From UBA6623 sp965238125 (GTDB taxonomy: Bacteria; Acidobacteriota; Terriglobia; Bryobacterales; UBA6623), in the NCBI GenBank assembly GCA_965238125.1, contig OZ250179.1, positions 4,278,001 to 4,342,000 of the forward strand: a stretch of DNA of 64,000 bases, in the 5' to 3' direction. The notes under the pieces were generated by a model. It ran no database searches. It had not been told where the DNA came from and worked only from the letters and a program-made list of their open reading frames with translations. This document shows, one piece after another, positions 1-10,364 of this stretch (within the stretch, counting starts at the first letter, position 1; every line of letters starts with the position of its first letter). Position numbers and translations under genes: made by a program.

Positions 1-150
1 TTCGAATGTCCCCCAAAAAGGACCCGACGCTCGCGAGGGAGCGGCCTTTCAACGGCAATCTGGTTTCAGAGCAACTATTCTACCGTGTCTATTCGCTCGA
101 AAACCGTAGGGTTGATCTCACGCGGGGCGCGATGGTTCGAGCAAGCGCCG

Positions 151-400
151 GCGTTCCAAACTGAGCCGCGCGCGTGAGCAAGCGGTATGTGATGAGGCCG
201 TTGTGGAAGAGATAACGTGGCGGGAGCGTGATGTTCGGTCACGGAAGGCGTGGTTATTCGTGCCAGAGAAACGCGGGTGGGCTGAGGTTGCTCGGTCGCG
301 GGGATGGGCTGGGGCGGTTCTACTGGGATCATCACTTTGGGTGCTCCGGGGCGGTCTCATCGCATACCGCTTACTCACGTGCGCGGCTCAGTTTGGAGTC
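151..400. repeat. Inverted pair of a dispersed ~45-bp repeat upstream of ggt
   Basis: Two arms (about 156-200 and 352-396) are reverse complements with only a few mismatches; both contain a core read as GAGCCGCGCG followed by AAGCGGTATG and GATGAG. Related copies occur at 2280-2323, 2502-2545 (again as an inverted pair) and singly at 38308-38350. The spacer of about 150 bases carries no gene I can recognise. A TACAAT -10-like hexamer at 405-410 lies just outside the right arm, 16 bases before the ggt start. Bases 1-150 hold nothing else that I can identify. Confidence 0.8.
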
Positions 401-426
401 CCGCTACAATCTTGAGGGAGTTTGTC

Positions 427-2259
427 ATGCGTTATTGTTTGCTCTGCTTGCTTTCGCTCGCGTTGGTGTTGTTGCCGCCGGTTGGGTGCTCGTCGGGGCC
501 GGTTGACCGGGGGGATGAGGCGGGTGTGGAGGCGGTTCGCGCGACTCATCGGCCCGCGGTGCCGGGGGTGCACGGGTTGGTCTCGGCCGGGCATCCGCTG
601 GCCTCGATGGCGGGCATGAGGGTCTTGCTCAAGGGCGGCAACGCCGTCGATGCGTCGATCGCGGTGCTCGCGACGCTCAACGTGGTGCGTCCGCAAATGT
701 CGGGGGCGGGCGGCAATGGGTTCTTCACGATTTACGAGAAGGCTTCGGGGAAGATCTATTCGCTCAACGCCACCGGCGCCGCGCCCCGGGCCTTGGACGC
801 CTCTCAGCTCACCGAAGACGATCTATACAAAGGGATCCAAGCCGGTGTCGTGCCCGGGCTGCTGGGCGGTTGGATCACCGTGCTGGAACGCTTCGGGACA
901 ATGACTCTCGCCGAACTCCTCGAACCCGCGATCGACTACGCGGAAAACGGCCACCCCATCGAGCAATCGGTCACCGAGGCGATTGCCGAGTCGCAAGAGA
1001 TTTTCGCGCAGTTCACTTCGAGCCGCGGCGTCTTTCTGCCCGACGAGCGGGTCCCAGAACCGGATACGCGTTTTACGATGTCCGGGTTGGCCGGGACGTT
1101 TAGGAAACTCGCCGAGGCGGAGCGTCAGGCGCGCCGGCGCGGCAAGTCGCGCTCCGAGGCGCTGCAAGCGGCCTTTGATCGCTTCTATCGCGGCGACATC
1201 GCGAGTGAGATGGTTGCCTTTTACGAAGAACACGGCGGGCTGTTCACGGCCGACGACTTGGCCGCCTACGAGCCGATTTGGGCCGAGCCGGTTCATACGA
1301 CATACCGCGGTTACGACGTCTACAGCAGTCCCTCGACCTCGCGGGGCGGGCTTGAGGTCACGATGCAGTTGAACTGCATCGAGGGGTTCGATGTCGCCAA
1401 GCTCGGCCACAACAGCGCCGAGTTGCTGCACTTGGTGAGCGAGTGCATCAAGGTGGTCAAAGCGGACGTCTATCGCTACACGGCCGACCCGGCGACCACC
1501 GAGATGCCCGTCGCGGGGATGCTGTCGAAAGACTATGCCGCAAGTCGCCGCGAATTGATCAGCACTCAAGCCGTCATGGCTTTTCCCGAGGCCGGTTCAC
1601 CGCCGGGCGTCTCCGCGGCGGCCGAGACGGCGAGCGTCTTCCAACCTCGTTTCCCCGAACGCATCGACCCCGCCGGGCATACCGACAGCTTTTCGATCGT
1701 CGACGCCGAGGGCAATGCGGTCGCCTGCACGCCGACCCACGGCAGCCTGTTCGGGACGGGTGTCGTGGTCGGCAATACCGGGCTGACCTTCAACAACGGG
1801 ACGAGAGTCGGCTCGACAGCGCCCTACCCTGATCACGTCAACTACGCGCGCGGCGGGCAGATTGCGCTGCTGAATAACTCCCCGATTATCGTTTTGAAAG
1901 ACGGGCGGTTCGTGCTCGTCATCGGAACTCCCGGGGGCGAAACCATCGGGCAGACGCAGTTTCAAGCTTTGCTCAACGTGCTCGATTTCGGCATGGGGAT
2001 TCAAGAGGCTGTCGCGGCCCCGCGCATCGCGCTCGCCGCCGACCCGAATTTCTACAAGCCGGGTTCGGCGATTACGCTGCGCGCCGAAGGGCGAATCTCC
2101 GAGGAGGTCACCCGAAAGCTCGAGGCCATGGGCCACGTTGTCGAACGCGTCGACGGGTACGCCTTCGGCAGCATGCAGGGCATTCTCGCCGATCTCGAAA
2201 AAGGAACTCTGGCAGCGGGAGCCGACCCGCGGCGGGTCGCGTATGCCGTGGGTTGGTAG
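427..2259 (+). CDS. ggt: Gamma-glutamyltransferase, lipoprotein
   Basis: Gamma-glutamyltranspeptidase (610 aa) that cleaves glutathione and other gamma-glutamyl compounds outside the cytoplasm. ATG 427 is preferred because it opens a lipoprotein signal (MRYCLLCLLS...PPVGC, acylated Cys21); the open frame extends upstream to 304, but that part lies in repeat DNA. The N-terminal half shows GAGGNGFFTIYEK near residue 97. The autoprocessing and nucleophile Thr is predicted at residue 419 in GHTDSFSIVDAEGNAV, the site separating large and small subunits. The GTPGGETIGQTQF stretch near the C-terminus is typical of the small subunit. Length matches the family. The gene stands alone between repeat pairs. 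The pattern around Thr419 (TDSFS rather than TTHYS) is divergent, so a related acylase specificity is possible. Confidence 0.9.
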   Translation: MRYCLLCLLSLALVLLPPVGCSSGPVDRGDEAGVEAVRATHRPAVPGVHGLVSAGHPLASMAGMRVLLKGGNAVDASIAVLATLNVVRPQMSGAGGNGFFTIYEKASGKIYSLNATGAAPRALDASQLTEDDLYKGIQAGVVPGLLGGWITVLERFGTMTLAELLEPAIDYAENGHPIEQSVTEAIAESQEIFAQFTSSRGVFLPDERVPEPDTRFTMSGLAGTFRKLAEAERQARRRGKSRSEALQAAFDRFYRGDIASEMVAFYEEHGGLFTADDLAAYEPIWAEPVHTTYRGYDVYSSPSTSRGGLEVTMQLNCIEGFDVAKLGHNSAELLHLVSECIKVVKADVYRYTADPATTEMPVAGMLSKDYAASRRELISTQAVMAFPEAGSPPGVSAAAETASVFQPRFPERIDPAGHTDSFSIVDAEGNAVACTPTHGSLFGTGVVVGNTGLTFNNGTRVGSTAPYPDHVNYARGGQIALLNNSPIIVLKDGRFVLVIGTPGGETIGQTQFQALLNVLDFGMGIQEAVAAPRIALAADPNFYKPGSAITLRAEGRISEEVTRKLEAMGHVVERVDGYAFGSMQGILADLEKGTLAAGADPRRVAYAVGW

Positions 2260-2276
2260 AGGCTGAAAGAATCGCG

Positions 2277-2549
2277 GCATGAAACCGAGCCGCGCGCGTA
2301 AGCAAGCGGTATCCGATGAGGCCCCTCAACCCGAAGGCCCGTGGTGGAACCGAAGCACCCGGGAGCCCGACGCGTCAAGTCGCCAAACTCGGCAGCGTGC
2401 TAGACAGCCCGCGCCGCCTCCCAAGGCGCGGTGCGTCGTCGCGCCGGAGCGGGACCCTTCTTGGGCCGATTTAGGGTCTTCACTCCTGGCGCATCCGGCG
2501 TGGCCTCATCGGAATACCGCTTGCTTACGCGCGCGGCTCGGCTTGAGGT
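2277..2549. repeat. Second inverted pair of the dispersed ~45-bp repeat
   Basis: Arms at about 2280-2323 and 2502-2549 are near-perfect reverse complements and belong to the same family as the arms at 156-200 and 352-396. The pair fills the 321-base gap between the converging ggt and aspS genes, so the transcript ends of both genes may fold into a long stem. No gene is evident between the arms. Confidence 0.8.
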
Positions 2550-2580
2550 GTCCACACCGCCGGCCACGTTAGAGCCGCCG

Positions 2581-4388
<1,808 letters not shown>

Positions 4389-4389
<1 letters not shown>

Positions 4390-4898
4390 TACACGTTCTT
4401 CCTGTGTTCACCGGCGAGTTCCATATAGCCGTCGGCGCCGCGGCGAATACGCTCGAGTTCATCGTCGGTCGTTTGGCGGCGCACTTTTCCGGGAACGCCG
4501 GCGACCAAGCTGCGCGGCGGAATCTCGGCGCCCTCGACCACCAGAGCTCCGGCGGCGATGATCGACCCCGAGCCGATCTTCGATCCGCTCAGCACCGTCG
4601 CGCCCATGCCGATCAGGCAACCGTCTTCGATCTCGCAAGCGTGCAGCGTCACCGAATGGCCCACCACGCAACGGCGGCCCACGACAAGCGGCACGCCGCG
4701 ATCAACGTGCAGGCAGCAGTTGTCTTGGATATTCGACTCGTCGCCGATCGTGATGTCGGCGACATCGCCCCGAATTGTCGTATTCGGCCACACGCCGACG
4801 CGCTCGCCGAGGGTGACCTTGCCGATCACAACGGCGGTCGGGTCGATAAACGCCGAGTCCGGCACGGTCGGTGATTGGCCGCGAAAAGGACGAGTCAT
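4389..4898 (-). CDS. Gamma-carbonic-anhydrase-like hexapeptide protein
   Basis: A 169-aa left-handed beta-helix protein of the gamma carbonic anhydrase/YrdA/PaaY group. Hexapeptide repeats run through most of the chain (for example VIGKVTLGERVGVWP and MGATVLSGSKIGSGS). The His residues that bind zinc in the family are present in CCLHVDRG and VVGHSVTLHAC. The open frame continues upstream to 5285, but MTRPFRGQSPTVPD at 4898 is the usual N-terminus for this family and the extra residues look non-coding. It lies upstream of aspS in the same operon, overlapping it by one base. Real carbonic anhydrase activity is not certain, because many members are inactive or act as acyl-CoA-linked proteins. 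Confidence 0.88.
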
Positions 4899-5120
4899 TG
4901 TGGATCGCAAAGGGATGAAGTCGACCGCGCCCCTCTCGGCGAAACGGCCCAAACGAGGTCCCCGGTGGGCGGGTCGGCGGCAGGTCTCGGACCGGCCGGA
5001 CAGACAGCGGGCGCGGGGCAAACCCGGCCCCGCGTAAATCTCAGCGTAACATAAAGGACAGCCCATTCTTTCCGCGGCCCGTTCCTCGCCCGGTCCGTTT
5101 TGTTGCATAATGCTGGGACC

Positions 5121-5393
5121 GTGCGTGAACAGGATTTCTTCACCGAATCGGAAGCCAGCAAGCCGGCTCGCCTCAATTGCCCCTATTGCCGCGAAGTCAA
5201 TGAATACGCACTTCGTTGGGTCGTGAGAAAGAAGAAGAACAAGCTTCCACGCGGCGCCGACGAGCGTGACCGAGCCCGTTTTCAAAAAGCGCAGTCCTAC
5301 ATGGTGTTGAAGGACGACCGTATCGGCTGCGGCAACCTTCGCTGCCGCAGAAACTTTGAGATTTCAGGAATCAAGACGATGGCGTTTCTGTGA
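5121..5393 (+). CDS. Small Cys-motif protein of unknown function
   Basis: A 90-aa cytoplasmic protein with a CPYC pair near residue 20 and a CGNLRC motif near residue 75, which together could bind one zinc ion. The middle is Lys/Arg-rich (VVRKKKNKLPRG). GTG 5121 is chosen; the frame can be extended to a TTG at 5100. A CATAAT -10-like hexamer at 5106-5111 lies only 9 bases before GTG 5121, which would give a leaderless or very short leader. The 3' end overlaps the converging gene ending at 5364. I do not recognise a named family. Confidence 0.6.
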   Translation: MREQDFFTESEASKPARLNCPYCREVNEYALRWVVRKKKNKLPRGADERDRARFQKAQSYMVLKDDRIGCGNLRCRRNFEISGIKTMAFL

Positions 5394-5645
5394 GGGGTGG
5401 GTCAGCGCGGCCATCGTCGCGGCCCAATCCAGGAAGCGGGCCAGCTCCCGCCTCCTCGTCCAAGTAAACGACCAGAATCGCGCCGCCCCGATTTCCGCCG
5501 CCGGGTCGCCCCAATAGGTCTCGATCCGCCAGCGAAGGTAGGGGCTCGCCCACGGCCGCAGCCGGTAGCCTCGCGTGGCGACCGATAGGAACCGGCCGAT
5601 GCGCCCGAACCGGGTGATCCAAGATAGCCTCAGGCGGTGATTCAT
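5364..5645 (-). CDS. Small Trp/Arg-rich hypothetical protein
   Basis: A 93-aa basic protein with a hydrophobic, tryptophan-rich pattern (SPYLRWRIETYWGD, RFWSFTWTRRRELARF). The residue pattern resembles a real protein rather than an antisense shadow, and resembles small hypothetical proteins I recall from Acidobacteria, but I cannot assign a role. It has no signal peptide or clear membrane segment. Its last 30 bases overlap the converging gene 5121-5393. Confidence 0.5.
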   Translation of the reverse strand: MNHRLRLSWITRFGRIGRFLSVATRGYRLRPWASPYLRWRIETYWGDPAAEIGAARFWSFTWTRRRELARFLDWAATMAALTHPSQKRHRLDS

Positions 5646-5765
5646 TAGAGGATTGGTGAGCGGGCCGGCCGGCTATTCGGGCCGGCTCGCGCCCCGGCTG
5701 TTGCAGCCGGAGACTGTTCCGGGCGAAGGGTCGCGTCGTGCGGCGTCTCGAACACCGCGAGGTTA

Positions 5766-5790
5766 TGGGCAGGCCTGGAGACCTGCCCCA
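5766..5790. repeat. 25-bp palindromic dispersed repeat, copy 1
   Basis: The element reads as GGGCAGG and CCTGCCC arms around a short centre. A near-identical copy lies in opposite orientation at 48641-48665, between two unrelated genes. Both copies are intergenic. Confidence 0.75.
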
Positions 5791-5826
5791 CTGCACGGCC
5801 GGCGAGGTCGGTGGAGCCAAGGCCGC

Positions 5827-5994
5827 TCACTCGCCGATGCAGTGCAGCATGTGCTGCCAAAACTCCCGGCCTTCGATCGATTTCTCGGTTTCTCCCATGC
5901 CGCCTTCTTCCCATTGGACGACGACGGTCATCTCAATCGTTGCGCCGCAATCGCATTGAATCTTGTGGTCAATACGCTTTTCCCGTTTCGCCAT
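5827..5994 (-). CDS. Very small Cys-containing hypothetical protein
   Basis: A 55-aa open frame from ATG 5994 (MAKREKRIDHKIQCDCGATI...). It has a CDC motif at residues 14-16 and a further Cys near the C-terminus, so a metal site is conceivable. The longer frame up to 6213 runs into the divergent thiG coding region and is rejected. Composition looks coding, but there is no family assignment. Confidence 0.4.
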   Translation of the reverse strand: MAKREKRIDHKIQCDCGATIEMTVVVQWEEGGMGETEKSIEGREFWQHMLHCIGE

Positions 5995-6084
5995 GAAAAC
6001 TTCGCTGCCTCCACGCTCGGCCGGGTCCCGGCCGGCCCTCAACATGTCAGTGTACCCCCGCACCGGCGTCATTCGCTTTTTCCG

Positions 6085-6113
6085 TTGCCCCCGCTCTCCC
6101 CAGCCACTACAAT
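6085..6113 (+). promoter_or_regulatory. Sigma-70-type promoter of thiG, probably leaderless
   Basis: TTGCCC at 6085-6090 and TACAAT at 6108-6113 are separated by exactly 17 bases. The thiG ATG begins at 6121, 7 bases after the -10 box, so transcription would start at or next to the start codon. I see no Shine-Dalgarno sequence and no thi-box (TPP) riboswitch here. Confidence 0.55.
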
Positions 6114-6120
6114 CGAAGCC

Positions 6121-6891
6121 ATGAGCCTCCGGATCGCCGACCGCGAATTCCGTTCCCGCCTGATTGTCGGCACGGGAAAATACCGCAGCTTCGAGGAGAT
6201 GAAGCGTTGCCACGAACTCTCGGGGACCGACTTCGTCACCGTCGCCGTGCGACGCGTCAACCTCACCGACCGCTCGAAAGAATCGCTGCTAGACTACATC
6301 GACCGCGACAAGATGTTCATCCTGCCCAACACGGCTGGCTGCTATAGCGCCGACGAGGCGATTCGCACCGCGCGCATCGCTCGCGAGGTGGGTCTTTCCA
6401 ACTGGGTCAAGCTCGAAGTCATCGGCGATGAGAAGACGCTGTTCCCCGATAACGAAGGCCTGCTCGAGGCCACCAGAGTGCTCGTCAAAGAGGGCTTCAT
6501 CGTTTTGCCCTATACCAATGACGACCTTGTCAACGCCCGCAAACTGATCGACGCGGGCGCCGCCGCGGTGATGCCCCTGGCGGCGCCGATCGGCTCGGGC
6601 CTCGGCGTGCAAAACGAAGCGAATTTGAAGATTCTCAGAGAAATGATCACCGCGGTGCCGTTGATCGTCGACGCCGGGGTCGGCACCGCCTCCGACGCCG
6701 CTCGCACGATGGAATTGGGCGCCGACGGCGTGCTGATGAACACCGCGATCGCCGCCGCCCAGGAAGCGGAAAAGATGGCGTTGGCGATGAAATACGCGGT
6801 CGACGCGGGCCGGCTCGCCTGGGAAGCCGGCCGCATGGAGAAACGTCTTTACGCCACCGCGAGTAGTCCTCTCGAAGGTGTCGTGCGCTAA
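6121..6891 (+). CDS. thiG: Thiazole synthase
   Basis: Makes the thiazole phosphate moiety of thiamine from deoxyxylulose phosphate, dehydroglycine and ThiS thiocarboxylate (256 aa, usual length). ATG 6121 starts the conserved MSLRIADREFRSRLIVGTGK; the upstream part of the open frame is not conserved-looking. The Schiff-base lysine is K97 in WVKLEVIGDEKTLFPD. The phosphate-binding GSGLGVQN and GVGTASDA loops are present. No thiS, thiO/H or thiF lies beside it. The converging gene encodes a cysteine-desulfurase-like enzyme, which is suggestive of sulfur supply but not proof. A divergent MoaD/ThiS-like gene lies far away at 54238. Confidence 0.95.
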   Translation: MSLRIADREFRSRLIVGTGKYRSFEEMKRCHELSGTDFVTVAVRRVNLTDRSKESLLDYIDRDKMFILPNTAGCYSADEAIRTARIAREVGLSNWVKLEVIGDEKTLFPDNEGLLEATRVLVKEGFIVLPYTNDDLVNARKLIDAGAAAVMPLAAPIGSGLGVQNEANLKILREMITAVPLIVDAGVGTASDAARTMELGADGVLMNTAIAAAQEAEKMALAMKYAVDAGRLAWEAGRMEKRLYATASSPLEGVVR

Positions 6892-6908
6892 GCGCCCCCG
6901 CGGGTTTC

Positions 6909-8174
6909 TCAATCCGCGCCTTGTCCCAAAGCCTCCAACAATCGGTCCACCTCCGCGGCCGTGCTGTAGTGCGCCAAACCGATGCGCACCATGCCGCCGG
7001 TCGGTTCCACCCCCAGCCGCTCGCTTAGGTTCAGCGCGTAGTAGTTACCGTCCCACACGAAGAAGCCCTCACGACCGAGCGATTCCGCCATCTCGCGCGG
7101 ATGCCGGCCTTCGATGAGGATCGACACCGTGGGTACGCGCCGATCAAACTTTTCGAGATCCGTGATCCCGTAGAATGTCAACCCGTCGATCGAGAGCAGC
7201 CCTTTCACAAGTCGCTCCGCCAACCCGCGCTCGTAACGCTGAACGGCCTCCATGCCCGCAAGCACATGGCCACGACGCTCGGAAACGTCGGGTCGGTCCT
7301 CGGAAGCCACGTCCCCGAAGCGCCGACCCACATCCGCCAAGTAATCCACCGCCGCAATCAGTCCCGCCAGACCCTCGTGATTTTGGGTCCCAGTCTCCCA
7401 ACAGTTGGGGATTTCGTCCGGCGCGGGCCGCACTTTGTAGGGACGCAACCGCTCCATGTATTCCTTCTTGCCGTAGACCAAGCCGACGTGCGGCCCAAAA
7501 AATTTGTAGGCTGAGCAAGCCAGAAAATCACAATCAAGTCTCCTCACATCGATCGGACCGTGGGGCGCGTAGTGGACGGCGTCCAGATAAACCCATGCGC
7601 CGACTGCGTGCGCGGCGCTTGTGATGCGCTCGACATCGTTGACGGAACCGACCGAGTTCGATGCCATTCCGACCGCCACGAGTTTCGTTTTGGGACTGAG
7701 CAGATCCAGGAGTGCCGCCGTATCGAGAGTGCAATCGTCGCGATGGATGGGCGCTGTTCGCACCGTCGCGCCGCGTTCTTCCAACGCGCGCCAGGGCGCC
7801 ACGTTGGCGTCATGGTCAAGCTCGGTCACGATGATCTCGTCACCGGGTTCGATCTCGCGCCCGATCGCGCGGCTGACGGCGAAAGTGAGCGAAGTCATGT
7901 TCGGCCCGAAAGCCACCTCGCCCGGAGCGCAGCCGAGCAAATCCGCGGAGGCCTCTCGCGCCTCGGCGAGCATCTTTTCCGTTCTCATGCTGGTCGCGAA
8001 TGCACCGTGGGTGTTGGCGTTCGAAAAGGCCAGGTATTCCGATACCGCGTCGATCACGCGGTGGGGCACCTGCGTGCCTCCCGGGGCGTCGAGAAAAACG
8101 GCGGGACGGCCCTTGACGTGTTGTGCCAGGGCTGGGAATTGAGCGCGAAGGATGGCGGGATCAAACGACGACAT
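6909..8174 (-). CDS. Cysteine-desulfurase-like PLP enzyme
   Basis: A fold-type I PLP enzyme of 421 aa, similar to the VC1184-type cysteine desulfurase family. The PLP lysine is K224 in SAYKFFGPHVG; the DAVHYAPHG stretch about 20 residues earlier carries the Asp and His that contact the cofactor. FGPNMTSLTFAVSRA and the ASNSVGSVND motif are also typical. ATG 8174 (MSSFDPAILR) is preferred over the first start at 8237. I cannot point to an obvious catalytic Cys loop, so desulfurase activity is uncertain; a selenocysteine-lyase-like or isopenicillin-N-epimerase-like reaction remains possible. It converges on thiG with 17 bases between the stop codons. Confidence 0.85.
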   Translation of the reverse strand: MSSFDPAILRAQFPALAQHVKGRPAVFLDAPGGTQVPHRVIDAVSEYLAFSNANTHGAFATSMRTEKMLAEAREASADLLGCAPGEVAFGPNMTSLTFAVSRAIGREIEPGDEIIVTELDHDANVAPWRALEERGATVRTAPIHRDDCTLDTAALLDLLSPKTKLVAVGMASNSVGSVNDVERITSAAHAVGAWVYLDAVHYAPHGPIDVRRLDCDFLACSAYKFFGPHVGLVYGKKEYMERLRPYKVRPAPDEIPNCWETGTQNHEGLAGLIAAVDYLADVGRRFGDVASEDRPDVSERRGHVLAGMEAVQRYERGLAERLVKGLLSIDGLTFYGITDLEKFDRRVPTVSILIEGRHPREMAESLGREGFFVWDGNYYALNLSERLGVEPTGGMVRIGLAHYSTAAEVDRLLEALGQGAD

Positions 8175-8386
8175 GGTTGCGATACGGTCGCGGCCCAGAA
8201 AGAACGCACTCCGGCCGCGGGAGGACAAACGGCCCATTGTAACCTGCCGGGTTCGAGAAGCTCACTGCGCCCGGCACCTAGCGGACCTCATGCATTCCCT
8301 AATTCGGGTTATCCGGAGACAACTGATCGCGGATCAGGGAAACCACTTTGCTAAAATACTCGATCCACGAGCCCCTTGACGCAACG

Positions 8387-9352
8387 ATGCCCGACAACCC
8401 CGAAACAACAGATCGTTTCACCGTCATCGCCGACGGCCCGCTCGACTCAGTCGTGATGGGCTTGCTGGGCGACGAGGTCGATTTGCTTCCTTGGCAAACC
8501 GCCATTGACGGCACCGACGACCCGGTCGACGGCATTTACACCTACGGCCACCTCCGTGTCGACGGTCCCATGCTCGACCGCGTTCCGGGCGTCAGAGTCG
8601 TCAGCAATTACGGCGTCGGCGTGGACCACATCATTGTTGCCGACGCCGCGGCGCGCTCGATACCGGTTGGCAACACACCCGGCATTCTCGACGGCGCGAC
8701 CGCCGACATGGCCATGACGCTTTTGTTGGCCGGGGCGCGCCGGGTCGTCGAAGGGGACCGCTACGCGCGCTCGCCGGAGTTTCTTCGCTATGACCCCGGC
8801 TTCATGTTGGGACGCGAAGTCCATCACGCCATTCTCGGCATCATCGGCATGGGCGCCATCGGCGGTGAAGTCGCCCGCCGCGCCCGCGCCTTCGATATGA
8901 CGGTGCTCTATCACAACCGTCGCCGGCGAGAAGAAGCCGAACGCCGCTTCGATGCCTCCTACGTTCCCCTCGACGAATTACTGACGCGTTCCGATTTCGT
9001 CATGTTGTGCTGCCCGCTCACCGAGGCGACTCGTCATCTCATCGACGCCCCAGCCTTGGCCCGCATGAAATCCACGGCGTTGCTGATCAACATCGCCCGC
9101 GGACCCATCGTCGATACCGAAGCCGTTTACCAGGCGCTTCGTGATCGCCGAATCGGCGGCGCGGCTTTCGATGTAACCGACCCCGAACCACTGCCGCGCG
9201 ATCATCCGATGCTTGGATTGGACAACCTGACCATCGTTCCTCACCTCGGCAGCGCCACGGTCGAAACCCGCCGAAAAATGGCCGAGATCTCGGTCGCCAA
9301 TCTCAAGGCGGGCATGCGAGGCGAGCCCCTGCCGCACGAGGTCAAGCTGTAG
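8387..9352 (+). CDS. D-2-hydroxyacid dehydrogenase (CtBP/GyaR-like)
   Basis: NAD(P)-dependent D-isomer-specific 2-hydroxyacid dehydrogenase of 321 aa. The dinucleotide fold is marked by LGIIGMGAIGGEVARR near residue 150. The catalytic set Arg, Glu, His is seen in NIARGPIVD (about 235), DPEPLPRDHP (about 265) and VPHLGSAT (about 284). The substrate domain shows NYGVGVDHI near residue 75. ATG 8387 (MPDNPETTDR) is chosen; an in-frame ATG at 8348 is possible. Candidate substrates include glyoxylate, hydroxypyruvate and 2-ketogluconate, and the sequence does not distinguish them. The gene stands alone, followed by a small inverted-repeat element. Confidence 0.9.
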   Translation: MPDNPETTDRFTVIADGPLDSVVMGLLGDEVDLLPWQTAIDGTDDPVDGIYTYGHLRVDGPMLDRVPGVRVVSNYGVGVDHIIVADAAARSIPVGNTPGILDGATADMAMTLLLAGARRVVEGDRYARSPEFLRYDPGFMLGREVHHAILGIIGMGAIGGEVARRARAFDMTVLYHNRRRREEAERRFDASYVPLDELLTRSDFVMLCCPLTEATRHLIDAPALARMKSTALLINIARGPIVDTEAVYQALRDRRIGGAAFDVTDPEPLPRDHPMLGLDNLTIVPHLGSATVETRRKMAEISVANLKAGMRGEPLPHEVKL

Positions 9353-9378
9353 AGTCAGGCCGATTTCCCGGCCGGCAA

Positions 9379-9487
9379 GGGGCTGTGAAAAAATCGGGTA
9401 CAGTCCACTTCGCGCCGGATGTGATTACTGATTCAACGGAACTTATTCGGTCGGCGCTCGGTACAGTCCCCATTTTTTCACAGCCCC
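9379..9487. mobile_element. 109-bp MITE/REP-like element with 15-bp perfect terminal inverted repeats
   Basis: The ends GGGGCTGTGAAAAAA (9379-9393) and its exact reverse complement (9473-9487) bound a 109-base element. Just inside each end lies a related GGTACAGTCC motif, but in the same orientation at both ends, so the interior is not a simple hairpin. It has no coding capacity. It sits between the stop of a dehydrogenase gene and the stop of the converging HAD gene. Confidence 0.7.
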
Positions 9488-9500
9488 CAAGCCGCCCGGT

Positions 9501-10202
9501 TTACAACAGTTCGTCCGCCAACTCGATGAAATCACGCACCGTCAGGTCGGGTTTAAGAGGCGAGTCTTCGTAGGGGAGTTTGTATCGGTTCACGTAGGCT
9601 CCGCGGAAACCGCAAGCTCGCGCCCCCATTACATCGAAGGCATGGGCGGCGACCATCATGATGTGGCCTGGTTCTCGCTCGAGCGTCTTCGCCGCATAGC
9701 GATACACGGAAGGATGCGGCTTGAAACGCCCCACCGCGTCGACCGACAAGACCGCGCTGAAGGGCGCGGGGATGTTGTTTTCCACCAGCTGCTCCACCAA
9801 CCAAGCGTTGCCGTTCGACAGCGCGACGAGCCGGTAGCGTTCGGCCAGGCGATTCAGCCCGCGCACGGCGTCATCGAACGGTTGCAGTCGCTCGAAAGCG
9901 GTCATCAGATCTCGTACTTCTTCGTCGCTGAATTCGATCTCTTGATGTCGCAGCGTGTAGAGGAGTGCTCGCCGGGCGACTTCCAAGTAGCCGCTGTGAC
10001 CGAGCATCACGATCGTGTCTTGATATTGCTCGATGCGCTGGCGGGCGCGCCAAAGGACCCAAAATTCGGCTCCGTCGGCGCGAGCCCGCTTGCGCCGCAG
10101 AAAAGGCTCGACGACCGGCACGATGCCGCCGCGGAGGTCGAGAACCGTCCCGAAAATGTCGAAGGTGAGGGTATCGATCGGGGCGCGTTCGTCGTCTGTC
10201 AT
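9501..10202 (-). CDS. HAD hydrolase, haloacid dehalogenase type II-like
   Basis: A 233-aa HAD superfamily enzyme. Motif I is TFDIFGTVLDLRGG (nucleophile Asp near residue 14). The Ser of motif II is in VALSNGN, the motif III lysine in GRFKPHPSVY, and a late block HAFDVMGARACGF follows. This arrangement and length fit L-2-haloacid dehalogenase-like proteins, which hydrolyse 2-haloacids or related phosphate-free substrates through an Asp ester. True dehalogenase activity cannot be assured from sequence. No linked transporter or regulator is visible. Confidence 0.85.
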   Translation of the reverse strand: MTDDERAPIDTLTFDIFGTVLDLRGGIVPVVEPFLRRKRARADGAEFWVLWRARQRIEQYQDTIVMLGHSGYLEVARRALLYTLRHQEIEFSDEEVRDLMTAFERLQPFDDAVRGLNRLAERYRLVALSNGNAWLVEQLVENNIPAPFSAVLSVDAVGRFKPHPSVYRYAAKTLEREPGHIMMVAAHAFDVMGARACGFRGAYVNRYKLPYEDSPLKPDLTVRDFIELADELL

Positions 10203-10364
10203 GAATCGTTGCTGGAGCCGAGGCGGATCCCGAGGCGGGACCGCCGCGCCTTCTTATCCAGCGTAGCGCGACCGGAGCCGGTCGTTGTTTCCGGCTCGCG
10301 CCGGGTGGACCGCACTCACGCGGCACCATGGGCTTTGCGACCGTAACATCCTTACAATGAAGCC

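Noticed and set aside
5995..6120. TPP riboswitch before thiG
   Set aside because: The conserved CUGAGA and following P-box words are absent, and the promoter lies too close to the ATG.
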